64,000 nt of DNA from Blastococcus sp. TML/M2B (GCF_016612865.1 NZ_JAENZZ010000001.1:1240001-1304000), one strand, 5' to 3'. Counted from the first letter of the stretch, positions 42,250-51,112 are shown. Notes: a model not told the origin generated them from the letters alone. Made by a program: numbers and translations.

Positions 42250-43034
42250 CCGCCGACGTCCCCGCGCTCCTCGTCGAGCGGGCCGACCGCGTCGCGACGG
42301 TGACGCTCAACCGGCCGGAGGTCCGGAACGCCCTCGATACCACCCTGCGAGCCGACCTGCGGGCGGCCATGACCGCCCTCGACGCGGACGACGGGGTCGA
42401 CGTCGTCGTCCTCACCGGGGCGGATCCCGCGTTCTGCGCGGGGCTGGACCTCCGCCAGCTCGGCAGCACCGGGGAGAACCTGTCGAGCCCGACTCCGGAC
42501 GACGAACTGCCCTCGTGGTTCCCGTGGGCGCCGCTGACCAAGCCGGTGATCGGCGCCGTCAACGGGGTCGCCGTCACCGGCGGCCTGGAGCTGGCGCTCA
42601 ACTGCGACATCCTGATCGCCTCGGAGCGGGCCCGCTTCGCCGACACCCACGCCCGGGTCGGCGTCCTGCCCGGCTGGGGCATGTCGGTGCTGCTGCCGCT
42701 GGTGGTCGGGCGCGGGCTCGCCCGGCGGATGAGCCTCACCGGGGACTACCTCTCGGCCGAGGAGGCGCTGCGGGCGGGCCTGGTCACCGAGGTGGTCGCG
42801 CACGAGGAGCTGCTGCCGGCCGCCCGACGGGTGGCGGCCTCCATCGTGAGCAACGACCAGGCCGGCGTCCGCGCCCTGCTGCGCTCCTACCGGGACATCG
42901 AGGCCGCGCTGGTGGGCGACGGGCCGAGGATCGAGGCGGCCACCTCCGCGGCGTGGCGGGCGGGCTTCGACCCGGCGGAGGTGGCGCGTCGCCGGTCGGA
43001 CGTCATCGACCGGGGCCGGGCCCAGACGACCTGA
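42246..43034 (+). CDS. enoyl-CoA hydratase (crotonase)
   Basis: 262 residues. G-V-A-V-T-G-G-L-E-L-A-L-N-C-D keeps the first catalytic Glu; the second Glu position is not conserved (F-A-D-T-H-A-R-V-G-V-L-P-G-W). The oxyanion loop is A-F-C-A-G-L-D-L. There is no ATG or GTG at the expected place: the likely start is a CTG overlapping the SDR stop (CTGA), so the exact start is uncertain. It ends a three-gene unit and is followed by a strong hairpin shared with the opposite thiolase gene. Confidence 0.85.
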   Translation: MTADVPALLVERADRVATVTLNRPEVRNALDTTLRADLRAAMTALDADDGVDVVVLTGADPAFCAGLDLRQLGSTGENLSSPTPDDELPSWFPWAPLTKPVIGAVNGVAVTGGLELALNCDILIASERARFADTHARVGVLPGWGMSVLLPLVVGRGLARRMSLTGDYLSAEEALRAGLVTEVVAHEELLPAARRVAASIVSNDQAGVRALLRSYRDIEAALVGDGPRIEAATSAAWRAGFDPAEVARRRSDVIDRGRAQTT

Positions 43035-43044
43035 CCCGCACGCA

Positions 43045-43086
43045 CGCGGGCCCTCCTCCGGCAGTGGTGCCGGAGGAGGGCCCGCG
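43045..43086. terminator. 19-bp perfect stem, bidirectional terminator
   Basis: CGCGGGCCCTCCTCCGGCA pairs without mismatch with TGCCGGAGGAGGGCCCGCG across a GTGG loop, in the gap between the convergent crotonase and thiolase genes. It is symmetrical, so it can serve both directions. Confidence 0.85.
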
Positions 43087-43107
43087 GACGTCGCGACCCG
43101 AGCCGGG

Positions 43108-44361
43108 TCAGAGGCGCTCGATGATGATGGCCGGAGCCATGCCACCCGCCGCGCACATGGTGACCAGGCCGTAGCGGCCGCCGGTGCGCTCGAGCTCGTC
43201 GAGGATCGTGCCGATCAGGATCGCGCCGGTGGCGCCGATCGGGTGGCCCAGGGCGATCGAGCCGCCGTTCACGTTGACCTTGTCGCGGTCGAGCTCGAGG
43301 TCCCGGATGAACTTCTCGGCGACGACGGCGAACGCCTCGTTGATCTCCCAGAGGTCGATGTCGTCCTTGGTGAGCCCGGCCTTCGCCAGCACCTTCTTCG
43401 CCGCCGGCACCGGCGCGTTGAGCATCAGCGTCGGGTCGTCGCCGACGTTGGCGGTGGCCACGACGCGGCCGCGCGCCTTCAGGCCGTGCTCCTTCGCGTA
43501 CTCGGGGGAGGCCAGCAGGACCGCCGCGGCGCCGTCGACGACGCCGGAGGAGGTGCCCGCGTGGTGCACCGGCTGGATGTCCAGCTCCGGGTACTTCTGG
43601 TTGATCAGCCCGCGGGCGGTGTTGCCCTCCTCGTCCAGCGGGAAGTCCATGAGCTTGGTGAACGCGGGCTGGAGCGCGGCCAGGCCCTCGGCCGTCGTCT
43701 GCGGACGCGGGTACTCGTCCTTGTCCAGGACGACGTTGCCCTCGTCGTCGAGCACCGGGACCAGGCTCTTGTCGAACCGGCCCTCGGCGATGGCCACCGC
43801 GGCGCGCTGCTGGCTCTGCACGCCGAGCGCCTCCAGGTCCTCCCGGCTGATGCCCTCGAGGCTGGCGATCGCGTCGGCGCACACGCCCTGGTGCGACTGC
43901 GGGTGCACCTTCTGCAGGCGGGCGTTGCCCGAACCCATGCCGTACAGCTTCAGCCCGGCCGCCCGCTCCTCCTGGGCCAGCGCGCCGGTGCCCGACATCA
44001 TCTCGGTGCCGCCGGCGACGACCAGGTCCTCCATGCCGGACATGACCTGGGCGGCCGCGAGGGCCACGGCGCTGATGCCGCCGCCGCAGAAGCGGTCGAG
44101 CGTGACGCCGGAGGCCGTGATGTCGTAGCCGGCGTCGAGCGCGGCCATCCGGCCCAGGTCGCCGCCCTGCTTGCCCTTCTGCGACGAGGTCGACCAGATG
44201 ACGTCGTCGACATCGGCGGTGTCGAGGTCGTTGCGCTCCGCGATCGCCTTGAGGACCGTGGCGGCCAGGTGCTGCGGGTGCATGTGCGCCAGGGCGCCCT
44301 TGCCCACCTTGCCGGTCCCGCGCGGGGTGCGGACGGCGTCGATGATCAGTGCTTCGGACAT
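43108..44361 (-). CDS. acetyl-CoA C-acetyltransferase / 3-ketoacyl-CoA thiolase
   Basis: 417 residues. Catalytic Cys in R-F-C-G-G-G-I-S-A-V near residue 92, the H-P-I-G-A-T-G segment near 370, and a C-terminal C-A-A-G-G-M-A-P with the second Cys. Cleaves 3-ketoacyl-CoA with CoA, the last step of beta-oxidation. Located in the steroid/acyl-CoA block; substrate range cannot be told. ATG start with a weak AGGAG-like site (CCTGAGGAG/AGGAGTTCC region on the minus strand). Confidence 0.9.
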   Translation of the reverse strand: MSEALIIDAVRTPRGTGKVGKGALAHMHPQHLAATVLKAIAERNDLDTADVDDVIWSTSSQKGKQGGDLGRMAALDAGYDITASGVTLDRFCGGGISAVALAAAQVMSGMEDLVVAGGTEMMSGTGALAQEERAAGLKLYGMGSGNARLQKVHPQSHQGVCADAIASLEGISREDLEALGVQSQQRAAVAIAEGRFDKSLVPVLDDEGNVVLDKDEYPRPQTTAEGLAALQPAFTKLMDFPLDEEGNTARGLINQKYPELDIQPVHHAGTSSGVVDGAAAVLLASPEYAKEHGLKARGRVVATANVGDDPTLMLNAPVPAAKKVLAKAGLTKDDIDLWEINEAFAVVAEKFIRDLELDRDKVNVNGGSIALGHPIGATGAILIGTILDELERTGGRYGLVTMCAAGGMAPAIIIERL

Positions 44362-44470
44362 GCAGGAACTCCTGAGGACGTTCGTTTCCCGGCAGGCACG
44401 GTGCCCGGCCGGTTCCAGCGGCTCGTCGGTCACGAGGGCGACGAGGTACGGCTTCGGTGCTCCTGCCGTG

Positions 44471-46015
44471 TCAGTCCACGGCGGAGGCGTACTCGTCGCG
44501 CAGCTTGCCCTTGACCATCTTCCCGGTGGGCGTGCGGGGGAGGGCCTCGCGGAAGTGGAACTCGCGCGGCACCTTGAACCCGGACAGGTGCTCGCGGGCG
44601 AAGGCGGCCAGCTCGGCGGCCAGCTCCGTCGTCGGCTCGACCCCGGGGGCCGGCTCGACGAAGGCGACCACGCGCTCGCCCATCTCGGAATCCGGGACGC
44701 CGATCACGCCGATGTCGGCGACCGCCGGGTGCAGCGTGAAGACGTTCTCGATCTCCTGCGGGTAGATGTTCACCCCGCCCGAGATGATCATGAACGACGA
44801 GCGGTCGGTCAGGTAGAGGAAGCCGTCCTCGTCCACGAAGCCGAGGTCGCCGACCGTCGTCCAGTTCGGGTGCTCGGGGTGCTCGGCGCCGCGGGACTTC
44901 TCCTCGTCACCGTGGTAGCTGAACGGCCGGCTCTCCGTCTGGGAGGCGAAGTAGACCGTGCCGATCTCGCGCGGCCCCAGCTCCGTGCCGTCCGGGCCGC
45001 AGATGTGCAGGGCGTTCGGGTCGCTGGGGCGGCCGACCGAGCCGGGGTGCTCCAGCCAGGTCGCCGAGTCGATGAACGTCGAGCCGGCGGCCTCGGTCGA
45101 GGAGTAGTACTCCATGATGATCGGGCCCAGCCAGTCGATCATCGCGCGCTTCACGTCCGGCGGGCACGGCGCGGCCGCGTGGATGACCATCTTCAGCGAG
45201 GAGAGGTCGTAGCCGCTGCGGACCTCCTCCGGCAACTTGAGCATCCGGACGAAGTGCGTCGGCACCATCTGGGTCTCGGTGACGCCGAACCGCTGGATGG
45301 CCTCGAGCACGCCCTCCGGGTCGAACTTCTCCATCATCACCACGGTCCCGCCCAGCACCTGGACCGCGGTCATGAACGCCATCGGCGCCGCGTGGTAGGC
45401 CGGTGCGGGGGAGAGGTAGACGGTGTCCTCGGTCATCCCGTACAGCAGCTGCAGCACCAGCGACATGTTGCTGGGCTGCTCGACCGACTCGCCGGTCAGC
45501 GGGCGCTTGATCCCCTTGGGTCGCCCGGTGGTGCCCGAGGAGTAGAGCATCGTGTCGCCGCGGGGCTGGTCCTCGATGGGGGCGTCGGAGGACGCGTCCC
45601 GCACCGCCTCGTAGCTCTCGTACCCGGCGAGCACCCCGCCGAAGGCCAGCCGGTGCTCGACGCCCGGCGTCTCCAGCTTGCCGGCCAGGTCGGCCAGGTT
45701 CGCCGACACGAACAGCACCCGCGCGCCGGAGTTCTCGACGATGTACTCGGCCTCGGCCGCGGTGAGGTGGCTGTTGACGAAGGTGACGTACAGCCCGATC
45801 CGGACACCGGCCCAGTAGAGCTCCAGGGCCTCGGGCACGTTGTCGGTGAGCACCACGACGGAGTCGCCCGTCGCCAGTCCGACGGTGTCGCGCAGGAAGT
45901 GCGCGGTGCGCCGGCTGTTGTCATCGAGCTGCTTGTAGGTCAACGACCGGCCGGAGCCGGACATGACGATCGCGAGCTTGTCCGGCGACTTCTGGGCCCA
46001 GGTTCCGGGGTACAT
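44471..46015 (-). CDS. acyl-CoA synthetase (AMP-forming), FadD-type
   Basis: 514 residues. AMP-binding motif Y-S-S-G-T-T-G-R-P-K-G near 170 and the later Y-S-S-T-E-A-A-G and D-L-G-F-V-D-E-D-G segments; a C-terminal P-R-T-P-T-G-K places the catalytic Lys. Activates fatty or steroid side-chain acids to CoA thioesters. A KstR-like site lies 11 bases upstream of its ATG, so it probably belongs to the steroid regulon, like FadD17/FadD19 in mycobacteria. Same strand as the thiolase, with a 109-base gap. Confidence 0.9.
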   Translation of the reverse strand: MYPGTWAQKSPDKLAIVMSGSGRSLTYKQLDDNSRRTAHFLRDTVGLATGDSVVVLTDNVPEALELYWAGVRIGLYVTFVNSHLTAAEAEYIVENSGARVLFVSANLADLAGKLETPGVEHRLAFGGVLAGYESYEAVRDASSDAPIEDQPRGDTMLYSSGTTGRPKGIKRPLTGESVEQPSNMSLVLQLLYGMTEDTVYLSPAPAYHAAPMAFMTAVQVLGGTVVMMEKFDPEGVLEAIQRFGVTETQMVPTHFVRMLKLPEEVRSGYDLSSLKMVIHAAAPCPPDVKRAMIDWLGPIIMEYYSSTEAAGSTFIDSATWLEHPGSVGRPSDPNALHICGPDGTELGPREIGTVYFASQTESRPFSYHGDEEKSRGAEHPEHPNWTTVGDLGFVDEDGFLYLTDRSSFMIISGGVNIYPQEIENVFTLHPAVADIGVIGVPDSEMGERVVAFVEPAPGVEPTTELAAELAAFAREHLSGFKVPREFHFREALPRTPTGKMVKGKLRDEYASAVD

Positions 46016-46025
46016 GGCACGAAAG

Positions 46026-46039
46026 TAGAACCTGATCTA
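46026..46039. promoter_or_regulatory. KstR-like operator, imperfect (acyl-CoA synthetase promoter)
   Basis: TAGAACCTGATCTA matches the TAGAAC-NN-GTTCTA palindrome except for one base in the right arm. It abuts the synthetase start codon. Confidence 0.45.
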
Positions 46040-46114
46040 CTTAGCCACAAGACCCCTCGGCGACGTGTCGTCCCCGGGGCTGCGGGAGCCCCGACGGCCT
46101 CCGGGCACGACCGA

Positions 46115-46152
46115 GGGCCGGGTGCCGGACGAGGTCGTCCGGCACCCGGCCC
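46115..46152 (-). terminator. 17-bp perfect hairpin downstream of acyl-CoA dehydrogenase
   Basis: GGGCCGGGTGCCGGACG and CGTCCGGCACCCGGCCC form a perfect stem with an AGGT loop, 14 bases after the stop of the leftward acyl-CoA dehydrogenase gene. It should end that operon before the synthetase promoter. Confidence 0.8.
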
Positions 46153-46166
46153 AGGGGTGCGATCGG

Positions 46167-47255
46167 TCAGACGCCGAGCGTGGCGGCGATCCGGTCCTGC
46201 TGGGCGGTCGGCCCGCCGAGCAGCACGTTCCCGGTGATCGCGTTGCGGTAGTACAGGTGGGCGTCGTGCTCCCAGGTGAAGCCGATGCCACCGTGCAGCA
46301 GCATCGTCTGCTTGGCGGCCTCGATGTACCCGCTGGAGGCGAGGTGACGGGCGACGGCCGCGTCCAGCGACGCGGTCTCGCTGCCCTCGGCCAGCGACTC
46401 CGACGCCTTGCGGACGGCGGCGTCGGTGAGCGCCCAGTCGGTGTAGATGTTCGCCAGCGGGTGCTTGACGCCCTGGTAGATGCCGATCGGCTGGCCGAAG
46501 CTGTAGCGGATCTTGGCGTACTCGGTCGTCATGTCCAGGCACGCCTTGGTGGCGGCGGCCTGCTCGGCGGCGAGGGCCAGGTTCGCCAGGTCGATGACCG
46601 ACTCGAGGGCGGCCGCGGCGTCGCCGGCGAGCACCCGGCCCGGGGTGCCGTCGAAGGTGACCGTGGCGATGCCGCGGGTCAGGTCCAGCGCATCGACGGG
46701 GGTGATCGTCAGACCGGGGGCGTCCCGCTCCACGAGCACGATCCCGGCGGAGGTGGTGACCAGCAGGACGTCGGCGTCGTCGGCGTTGAGCACCGCCGTC
46801 TTCGTCCCGGTGACCGCGCCGTCCGAGACGGTGACGGCCGAGTCGGCCAACGCCCACTCGCGGCCGGTGCCCTCGCTGACCGCGAGCGCGCCGACGGCGG
46901 TGCCCTCGGCGAAGCGCGGCAGCCACGCCGCGCGGGCCTCCTCGTCGTCCAGGGCGAGCAGGGTGCCGGTCGCCAGCACGCTGGTGGCCAGCAGCGGCGA
47001 GGGCACCAGGCCCGCACCGAGCTCGCGCAGCGCCACGACGAGGTCGGACCACGACGCACCGGCGCCGCCGTACTGCTCGGGGATGGCCAGCCCGGCGAGG
47101 CCGAGTTCCTGGGCGAGCCGGCGCCAGACCTGCGGGTCGTAGGCGGCGTCGGACTTGATGGTCTCCCGGACGGCGGACATCGGCGCCTGACCGGAGACGA
47201 AGCGCTTGACGCTGCTGGCCAGGTCGCGCTGGTCGGCGGTGTCGATGAGGGTCAC
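46167..47255 (-). CDS. acyl-CoA dehydrogenase, smaller subunit of a likely heteromeric pair
   Basis: 362 residues with the three-domain acyl-CoA dehydrogenase fold; motifs include Y-G-G-A-G-A-S-W and the C-terminal L-H-G-G-I-G-F-T-W-E-H-D. The length and the adjacent 394-residue partner match mycobacterial heterotetrameric ChsE-type enzymes (FadE26-FadE27 or FadE28-FadE29), which dehydrogenate steroid side-chain CoA esters; in those pairs only one subunit carries the catalytic Glu. GTG start with an AAGGAG site; lies about 30 bases after its partner. Steroid role is inferred. Confidence 0.85.
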   Translation of the reverse strand: MTLIDTADQRDLASSVKRFVSGQAPMSAVRETIKSDAAYDPQVWRRLAQELGLAGLAIPEQYGGAGASWSDLVVALRELGAGLVPSPLLATSVLATGTLLALDDEEARAAWLPRFAEGTAVGALAVSEGTGREWALADSAVTVSDGAVTGTKTAVLNADDADVLLVTTSAGIVLVERDAPGLTITPVDALDLTRGIATVTFDGTPGRVLAGDAAAALESVIDLANLALAAEQAAATKACLDMTTEYAKIRYSFGQPIGIYQGVKHPLANIYTDWALTDAAVRKASESLAEGSETASLDAAVARHLASSGYIEAAKQTMLLHGGIGFTWEHDAHLYYRNAITGNVLLGGPTAQQDRIAATLGV

Positions 47256-47283
47256 GGAGTCGCTCCTTGGGCGGACGCGGCGG

Positions 47284-48468
47284 TCACTTGGACAGCTTGA
47301 GCTGGTTGAAGGGGATGTTCTTGTCCACGCCGGCGTCCTTGGGCAGGCCCAGGACGCGCTCGGCGATGATGTTGCGCTGGATCTCGTTGGAGCCACCGGC
47401 GGTCGCGCCACCCGGGGCGGCCAGGATCGAGCGCGTCAGCGGGAGGGTGTCGGCGTTCTGCAGCGCCAGCTCCTCGCCGAAGATGTCCTGGACCAGGTCC
47501 GACACCCACAGCGGGAACGTCGCGCCGGCCAGCTTGGCCGCCGAGCCGCGGGCGCCGATCGGCACGCCGGCCTTGGCCTCCTGGTGCAGCACCGCGCTGT
47601 AGGAGCGCATGGCGCTCTCCTTGGCGTAGACCTGGGCCAGGGTGCGGCGGACCGAGGCGTCGCCGTCCAGACCGCGGGCGCGGACCAGCTCGACCAGCGC
47701 GTCGTAGCCCAGCGGGTTGGCGCGCGCCCGGACGCCGGTGCCGATGGTGACCCGCTCGTAGCGGAGCATCGCCACGGCCACGGACCAGCCGTTGTTGACC
47801 TCGCCGATGACGGCGTCGTCCGGCACGTGCACGTCGTCGAAGAAGACCTCGTTGAACGGCGCGTCGCCGGTGGCCACGACCAGCGGGCGCACGGTGACGC
47901 CCGGGTGGTGCAGGTCGACGATGAACATCGTGATGCCCTGGTGCTTGGGCCGGGTCGGGTCCGTGCGGACCAGGACGGCGCCGAAGTCGCTGAACTGGGC
48001 GCCGGAGGTCCACACCTTCTGGCCGTTGATCAGCCAGCCGTCCTCGACCTTCGTCGCGGAGGTCTGCAGGCTGGCCACGTCCGAGCCGCCGCTGGGCTCG
48101 GAGAACAGCTGGCTCCAGATCTCGTCACCCTTGAGCATCGGCTCGATGTGGCGCTTCTTCTGCGCCTCGGTGCCGAACTCGAGCAGCACCGGAGCGGGCA
48201 TGCCGAGGCCGATGACGAACGGGCCGACCGGCATCCGGAAGTTGGCGGCCACCTCGTTGAACGCCAGCTGCTCGGCGGTGCCGAGGCCCTGGCCGCCGTA
48301 CTCCTTGGGCCAGGTGATGCCGGCGAGCCCGGCCTCCCACAGACCCTTCTGGAAGGCCTTGGACTCCTCGATCGTCGCGCCGCCGCTGCTGGGCTCGTTG
48401 TCGTCGAACGGCTTGGCGTTCTGCTGGAGCCAGGCCAGCGCCTTGGCCCTGAACTCGTCGGTCGACAT
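47284..48468 (-). CDS. acyl-CoA dehydrogenase, larger subunit of a likely heteromeric pair
   Basis: 394 residues: F-S-E-P-S-G-G-S-D-V-A-S-L flavin-contact motif near 130, W-T-S-G-A-Q, R-Y-E-R region near 245, and a C-terminal G-G-S-N-E-I-Q-R-N-I-I-A-E-R-V-L-G-L-P. Pairs with the next gene. Expression is likely under the KstR-like site about 93 bases upstream. ATG with a GAAGGACCC site. Confidence 0.88.
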   Translation of the reverse strand: MSTDEFRAKALAWLQQNAKPFDDNEPSSGGATIEESKAFQKGLWEAGLAGITWPKEYGGQGLGTAEQLAFNEVAANFRMPVGPFVIGLGMPAPVLLEFGTEAQKKRHIEPMLKGDEIWSQLFSEPSGGSDVASLQTSATKVEDGWLINGQKVWTSGAQFSDFGAVLVRTDPTRPKHQGITMFIVDLHHPGVTVRPLVVATGDAPFNEVFFDDVHVPDDAVIGEVNNGWSVAVAMLRYERVTIGTGVRARANPLGYDALVELVRARGLDGDASVRRTLAQVYAKESAMRSYSAVLHQEAKAGVPIGARGSAAKLAGATFPLWVSDLVQDIFGEELALQNADTLPLTRSILAAPGGATAGGSNEIQRNIIAERVLGLPKDAGVDKNIPFNQLKLSK

Positions 48469-48560
48469 GGTGGTGGGTCCTTCCTGCGGGGGTGGCGGCA
48501 CGGTCCCGGGAGTCGCGGAGGTCGGTGCCAGGGTGGTTCGGGAAAGTCGGGGTGCCGGGC

Positions 48561-48574
48561 GAGAACACGTTCTA
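48561..48574. promoter_or_regulatory. KstR-like operator (acyl-CoA dehydrogenase operon)
   Basis: GAGAACACGTTCTA agrees with the KstR consensus TNNAACNNGTTNNA except for the first base. It lies between the regulator's stop and the dehydrogenase start. Confidence 0.6.
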
Positions 48575-48637
48575 CCTAGGCGGCCCGGTCATGGTCGTAT
48601 CGCGATCGGACGGCTGTCAAGCAACCGCCGCGGTCGA

Positions 48638-49330
48638 TCAGGTGAGCAGCTTCTGCGCCGCGAACCGGATGCGTTCGTCGGCCGCGTCGGCGGTGAGCCG
48701 GCCGTTGAGCCAGTCGATCGTGCAGCCGATCCACAGCGACTCGACCATCTGCAGCGCCAGGCGCTGCCCGGCGGTCACCTCGTGGTCGGCGCCCCAGGCG
48801 GCGGCCGCGGCGATGCGCACGAAGGTGGTGTCGTGGTCGACCGGCGGGCGGGTGGTCAGGTGCGCGCCGAAGGGCACCGGCGACTGCCGCACCGAGAGCG
48901 CGGCGTGCGCGTACCCGGGGTCGTTGCGCATGGCCTGGAAGGCGCGGGCGAAGACCTCGCCCGCGCGCACCTCGGGTGTCGCCCCGCGGGGACGGCGGGT
49001 CGAGACGTCCTGGTCCAGCTTGGCGATCTCGTACCGCACGGCGGCCAGCAGCAGCTGGTTCTTCGAGGGGTAGTAGCGGTAGAGGGTGGCCAGGGCGACC
49101 TGGGCCAGCCGGGCCACCTCGCGCATCTGCACCGCCTCGTACCCGCCCTGGCCGGCGAGCTCGATGGCGGCGCGGATGATCCGCTCCACCCGGGCGGCCT
49201 GCGCCTCGGACGTGCGCCCGGACAGGCGCTCCTCGGCCAGGACGTCCTCGGTCACCGCGTCGCCGGTCATCGCGTCGTCGGCCATCGCGTCGTCGCTCAT
49301 CGCGCCGTGGGCCATCGCGTCACCGCTCAC
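48638..49330 (-). CDS. TetR-family regulator, KstR-like
   Basis: 230 residues. The DNA-binding part reads G-G-Y-E-A-V-Q-M-R-E-V-A and V-A-L-A-T-L-Y-R-Y-Y-P-S-K, which is almost the sequence of mycobacterial KstR (G-G-Y-E-A-V-Q-M-R-x-V-A, T-L-Y-R-Y-F-P-S-K). KstR represses cholesterol catabolism genes and is released by a steroid CoA thioester. An N-terminal Met/Ala/Asp-rich extension precedes it. GTG start overlaps the aldolase-like gene stop (GTGA), making it co-transcribed from a promoter with a KstR-like site and thus probably autoregulated. Confidence 0.8.
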   Translation of the reverse strand: MSGDAMAHGAMSDDAMADDAMTGDAVTEDVLAEERLSGRTSEAQAARVERIIRAAIELAGQGGYEAVQMREVARLAQVALATLYRYYPSKNQLLLAAVRYEIAKLDQDVSTRRPRGATPEVRAGEVFARAFQAMRNDPGYAHAALSVRQSPVPFGAHLTTRPPVDHDTTFVRIAAAAAWGADHEVTAGQRLALQMVESLWIGCTIDWLNGRLTADAADERIRFAAQKLLT

Positions 49331-50490
49331 GGTCGGCGGTTGCCCAGCACGAGGCTGCCGGCGGCAGCGAAGAACATGCCGACGCCCTGCACGAAGCTGG
49401 TCTCGATCCCCGGCAACTGCACGACCGCCTCGCCGCGCAACTGCCGCACGGCCTCCTGGATGGCGAACATGCCGTACATCCCGGTGTGCGTGTAGGAGAG
49501 CCCACCGCCGTTGGTGTTCATCGGGAGCCGGCCGCCCTTGGCGGTGTGGCCCTCGGCGATGAAGTCCCGCGACTCGCCGCGACCGACGAACCCGAGGTCC
49601 TCGAGCATGTAGAGGGGGAGGTGCGCGAAGGCGTCGTAGGCCATGAGGTGGTCGACGTCGGCGTGGGTGATCCCGGCGGTCGCCAGCGCCTCGGCGGAGG
49701 CCCGCTGGAAGGCAAGGAAGGAGCCGGGGTCGGCCATCTGCGAGACCATCGGCGCCTCCGCCGACTCGCCGGACCCGAGCAGGTAGACGGCCCGGTCGGC
49801 TGCCGGCAGGTCGGCGGCCCGCTCGGCGCTCATCAGCACCAGCGCACCACCGCCGTCGGTGACCACGCAGCACATGTCCTTGGAGAACGGCCAGGCGATC
49901 GGCGGCTGCTCCAGCACCGCCTCGACGGTGGTCGGCGTCCGGCGGGAGGCCCGCGGGTTGTCGACCGCCCAGGCGCGCTGCGCCACGACGACCTGCGCGA
50001 GCGCCTCGCGCTCGAGGCCGCGCTCGTGCAGGAAGCGCAGCGCCGGGACGGTGAAGGTCGAGTACGGGGTGTTCGCGCCGTAGATGGCCTCGAACTGGCC
50101 CTGCGGCGACGCCGGGTTCGGGCCGCGCCCACCCACGCCCACGCGGGACCGGCCGGACTCGCCGTGGGTCACCAGGACGACGTCGGCGGCGCCCGCGGCG
50201 ATGGCGGCGGCCGCGTGGCGGACGTGCAGCATGAAGCTGCACCCGCCCACCATCGTGCCGTCGAGCCAGCGCGGGGTGATCCCGAGGTGGTGGGAGACCT
50301 CGTGCGCGAACGGGCCCGCCGTCGCGACCCCGTCGACGTCCTGCGCCGTGAGTCCGGCGTCGGCCAGCGCGTTGCGCGCGGCCTGGGCGTGCAGGTCGAG
50401 GGTGGAGATGCCGGGCAGGCTGCCGATCTCGGTGGTCTCGGAGGCGCCGACGATCGCGACCCCGCCGCCGTGCATGGACGTCGTGCTCAC
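49327..50490 (-). CDS. thiolase-fold lipid-transfer protein / steroid aldolase-like
   Basis: 387 residues, the length of Ltp2. Non-thiolytic thiolase-like enzyme: the usual nucleophile Cys is replaced in G-G-C-S-F-M-L region context, and the C-terminus has Y-D-A-F-A-H-L, G-G-R-L-P-M-N-T-N-G-G. In steroid degraders Ltp2 forms an aldolase with a DUF35 protein and releases the side chain; here a DUF35 gene sits directly upstream, overlapping by GTGA. The steroid aldolase role is therefore likely but inferred; a plain lipid-transfer or acetyltransferase role remains possible. Confidence 0.75.
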   Translation of the reverse strand: MSTTSMHGGGVAIVGASETTEIGSLPGISTLDLHAQAARNALADAGLTAQDVDGVATAGPFAHEVSHHLGITPRWLDGTMVGGCSFMLHVRHAAAAIAAGAADVVLVTHGESGRSRVGVGGRGPNPASPQGQFEAIYGANTPYSTFTVPALRFLHERGLEREALAQVVVAQRAWAVDNPRASRRTPTTVEAVLEQPPIAWPFSKDMCCVVTDGGGALVLMSAERAADLPAADRAVYLLGSGESAEAPMVSQMADPGSFLAFQRASAEALATAGITHADVDHLMAYDAFAHLPLYMLEDLGFVGRGESRDFIAEGHTAKGGRLPMNTNGGGLSYTHTGMYGMFAIQEAVRQLRGEAVVQLPGIETSFVQGVGMFFAAAGSLVLGNRRP

Positions 50491-50891
50491 CGGGCCGCCT
50501 CCGCGGGGGTGAACACCGGGATCGCGTACTCGCCGCGCTGCTCGAACGTCACGCGCAGCGGCAGGTCCAGCGGCAGGTTCTCGGGGAGCGGCTCGACACC
50601 GACGACGTTCGACATCATCCGCGGGCCCTCCTCCAGCTGGACGAGGGCGATGACCAGGGGTGCGTCGGACGGCGGGAAGGTCCGGTGGTTGATCACGTAG
50701 GAGACGAGCGTCGCCCGGCCGCTGGTGACCCGCCACGCCACCTCCGCCGAGCCGCAGTGCGGGCAGAACGGGCGCGGGTAGAAGTAGTACCGGGTGCAGC
50801 TGGTGCACTGCTGCACGCGCAGCTCGCCGGCGGCCGCTCCCTCCCAGTACGGCGCCGTCTCGGGCGTCGGGAGTGGTGTCGGACCGGGCAT
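50487..50891 (-). CDS. DUF35 OB-fold protein with zinc ribbon (aldolase partner)
   Basis: 134 residues: a rubredoxin-like zinc ribbon (C-T-S-C near 30 and C-P-H-C-G near 43) followed by an OB-fold, the DUF35 layout. These proteins bind acyl-CoA and partner thiolase-fold enzymes; in the Ltp2-ChsH2 aldolase the DUF35 domain is required for activity. Its stop overlaps the aldolase-like start. First gene of the DUF35-aldolase-KstR operon, with a KstR-like site about 48 bases upstream. Confidence 0.85.
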   Translation of the reverse strand: MPGPTPLPTPETAPYWEGAAAGELRVQQCTSCTRYYFYPRPFCPHCGSAEVAWRVTSGRATLVSYVINHRTFPPSDAPLVIALVQLEEGPRMMSNVVGVEPLPENLPLDLPLRVTFEQRGEYAIPVFTPAEAAR

Positions 50892-50938
50892 CGGCCGTCC
50901 TTCCGCGGAGGGCTGCGAGGAGTGGCGTGCCGCACAAC

Positions 50939-50952
50939 CAGAACAGGTTCTA
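50939..50952. promoter_or_regulatory. KstR-like operator (DUF35 operon)
   Basis: CAGAACAGGTTCTA has both inverted arms AGAAC and GTTCT in the KstR spacing. It lies upstream of the leftward operon that includes the regulator. Confidence 0.6.
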
Positions 50953-51026
50953 GGTAAGCGTCAGCCGTGCCGCCGCCCGTTGTCAAGGAGCCCGCCGGAC
51001 CCTTGCGGTCCGCGTCGGCAGGGTAG

Positions 51027-51040
51027 TAGAACGTGTTCTC
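51027..51040. promoter_or_regulatory. KstR-like operator (SDR promoter)
   Basis: TAGAACGTGTTCTC is one base from the perfect TAGAACGTGTTCTA consensus of KstR. It sits about 75 bases before the rightward SDR and shares a divergent region with the preceding site. Confidence 0.65.
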
Positions 51041-51112
51041 GTAGACGCCGCCTCGCGCGGCCCGGCGATCGCCCCTCGGTGCGGGCGCCGTCCTCCCACC
51101 GAGAGGCACGAC

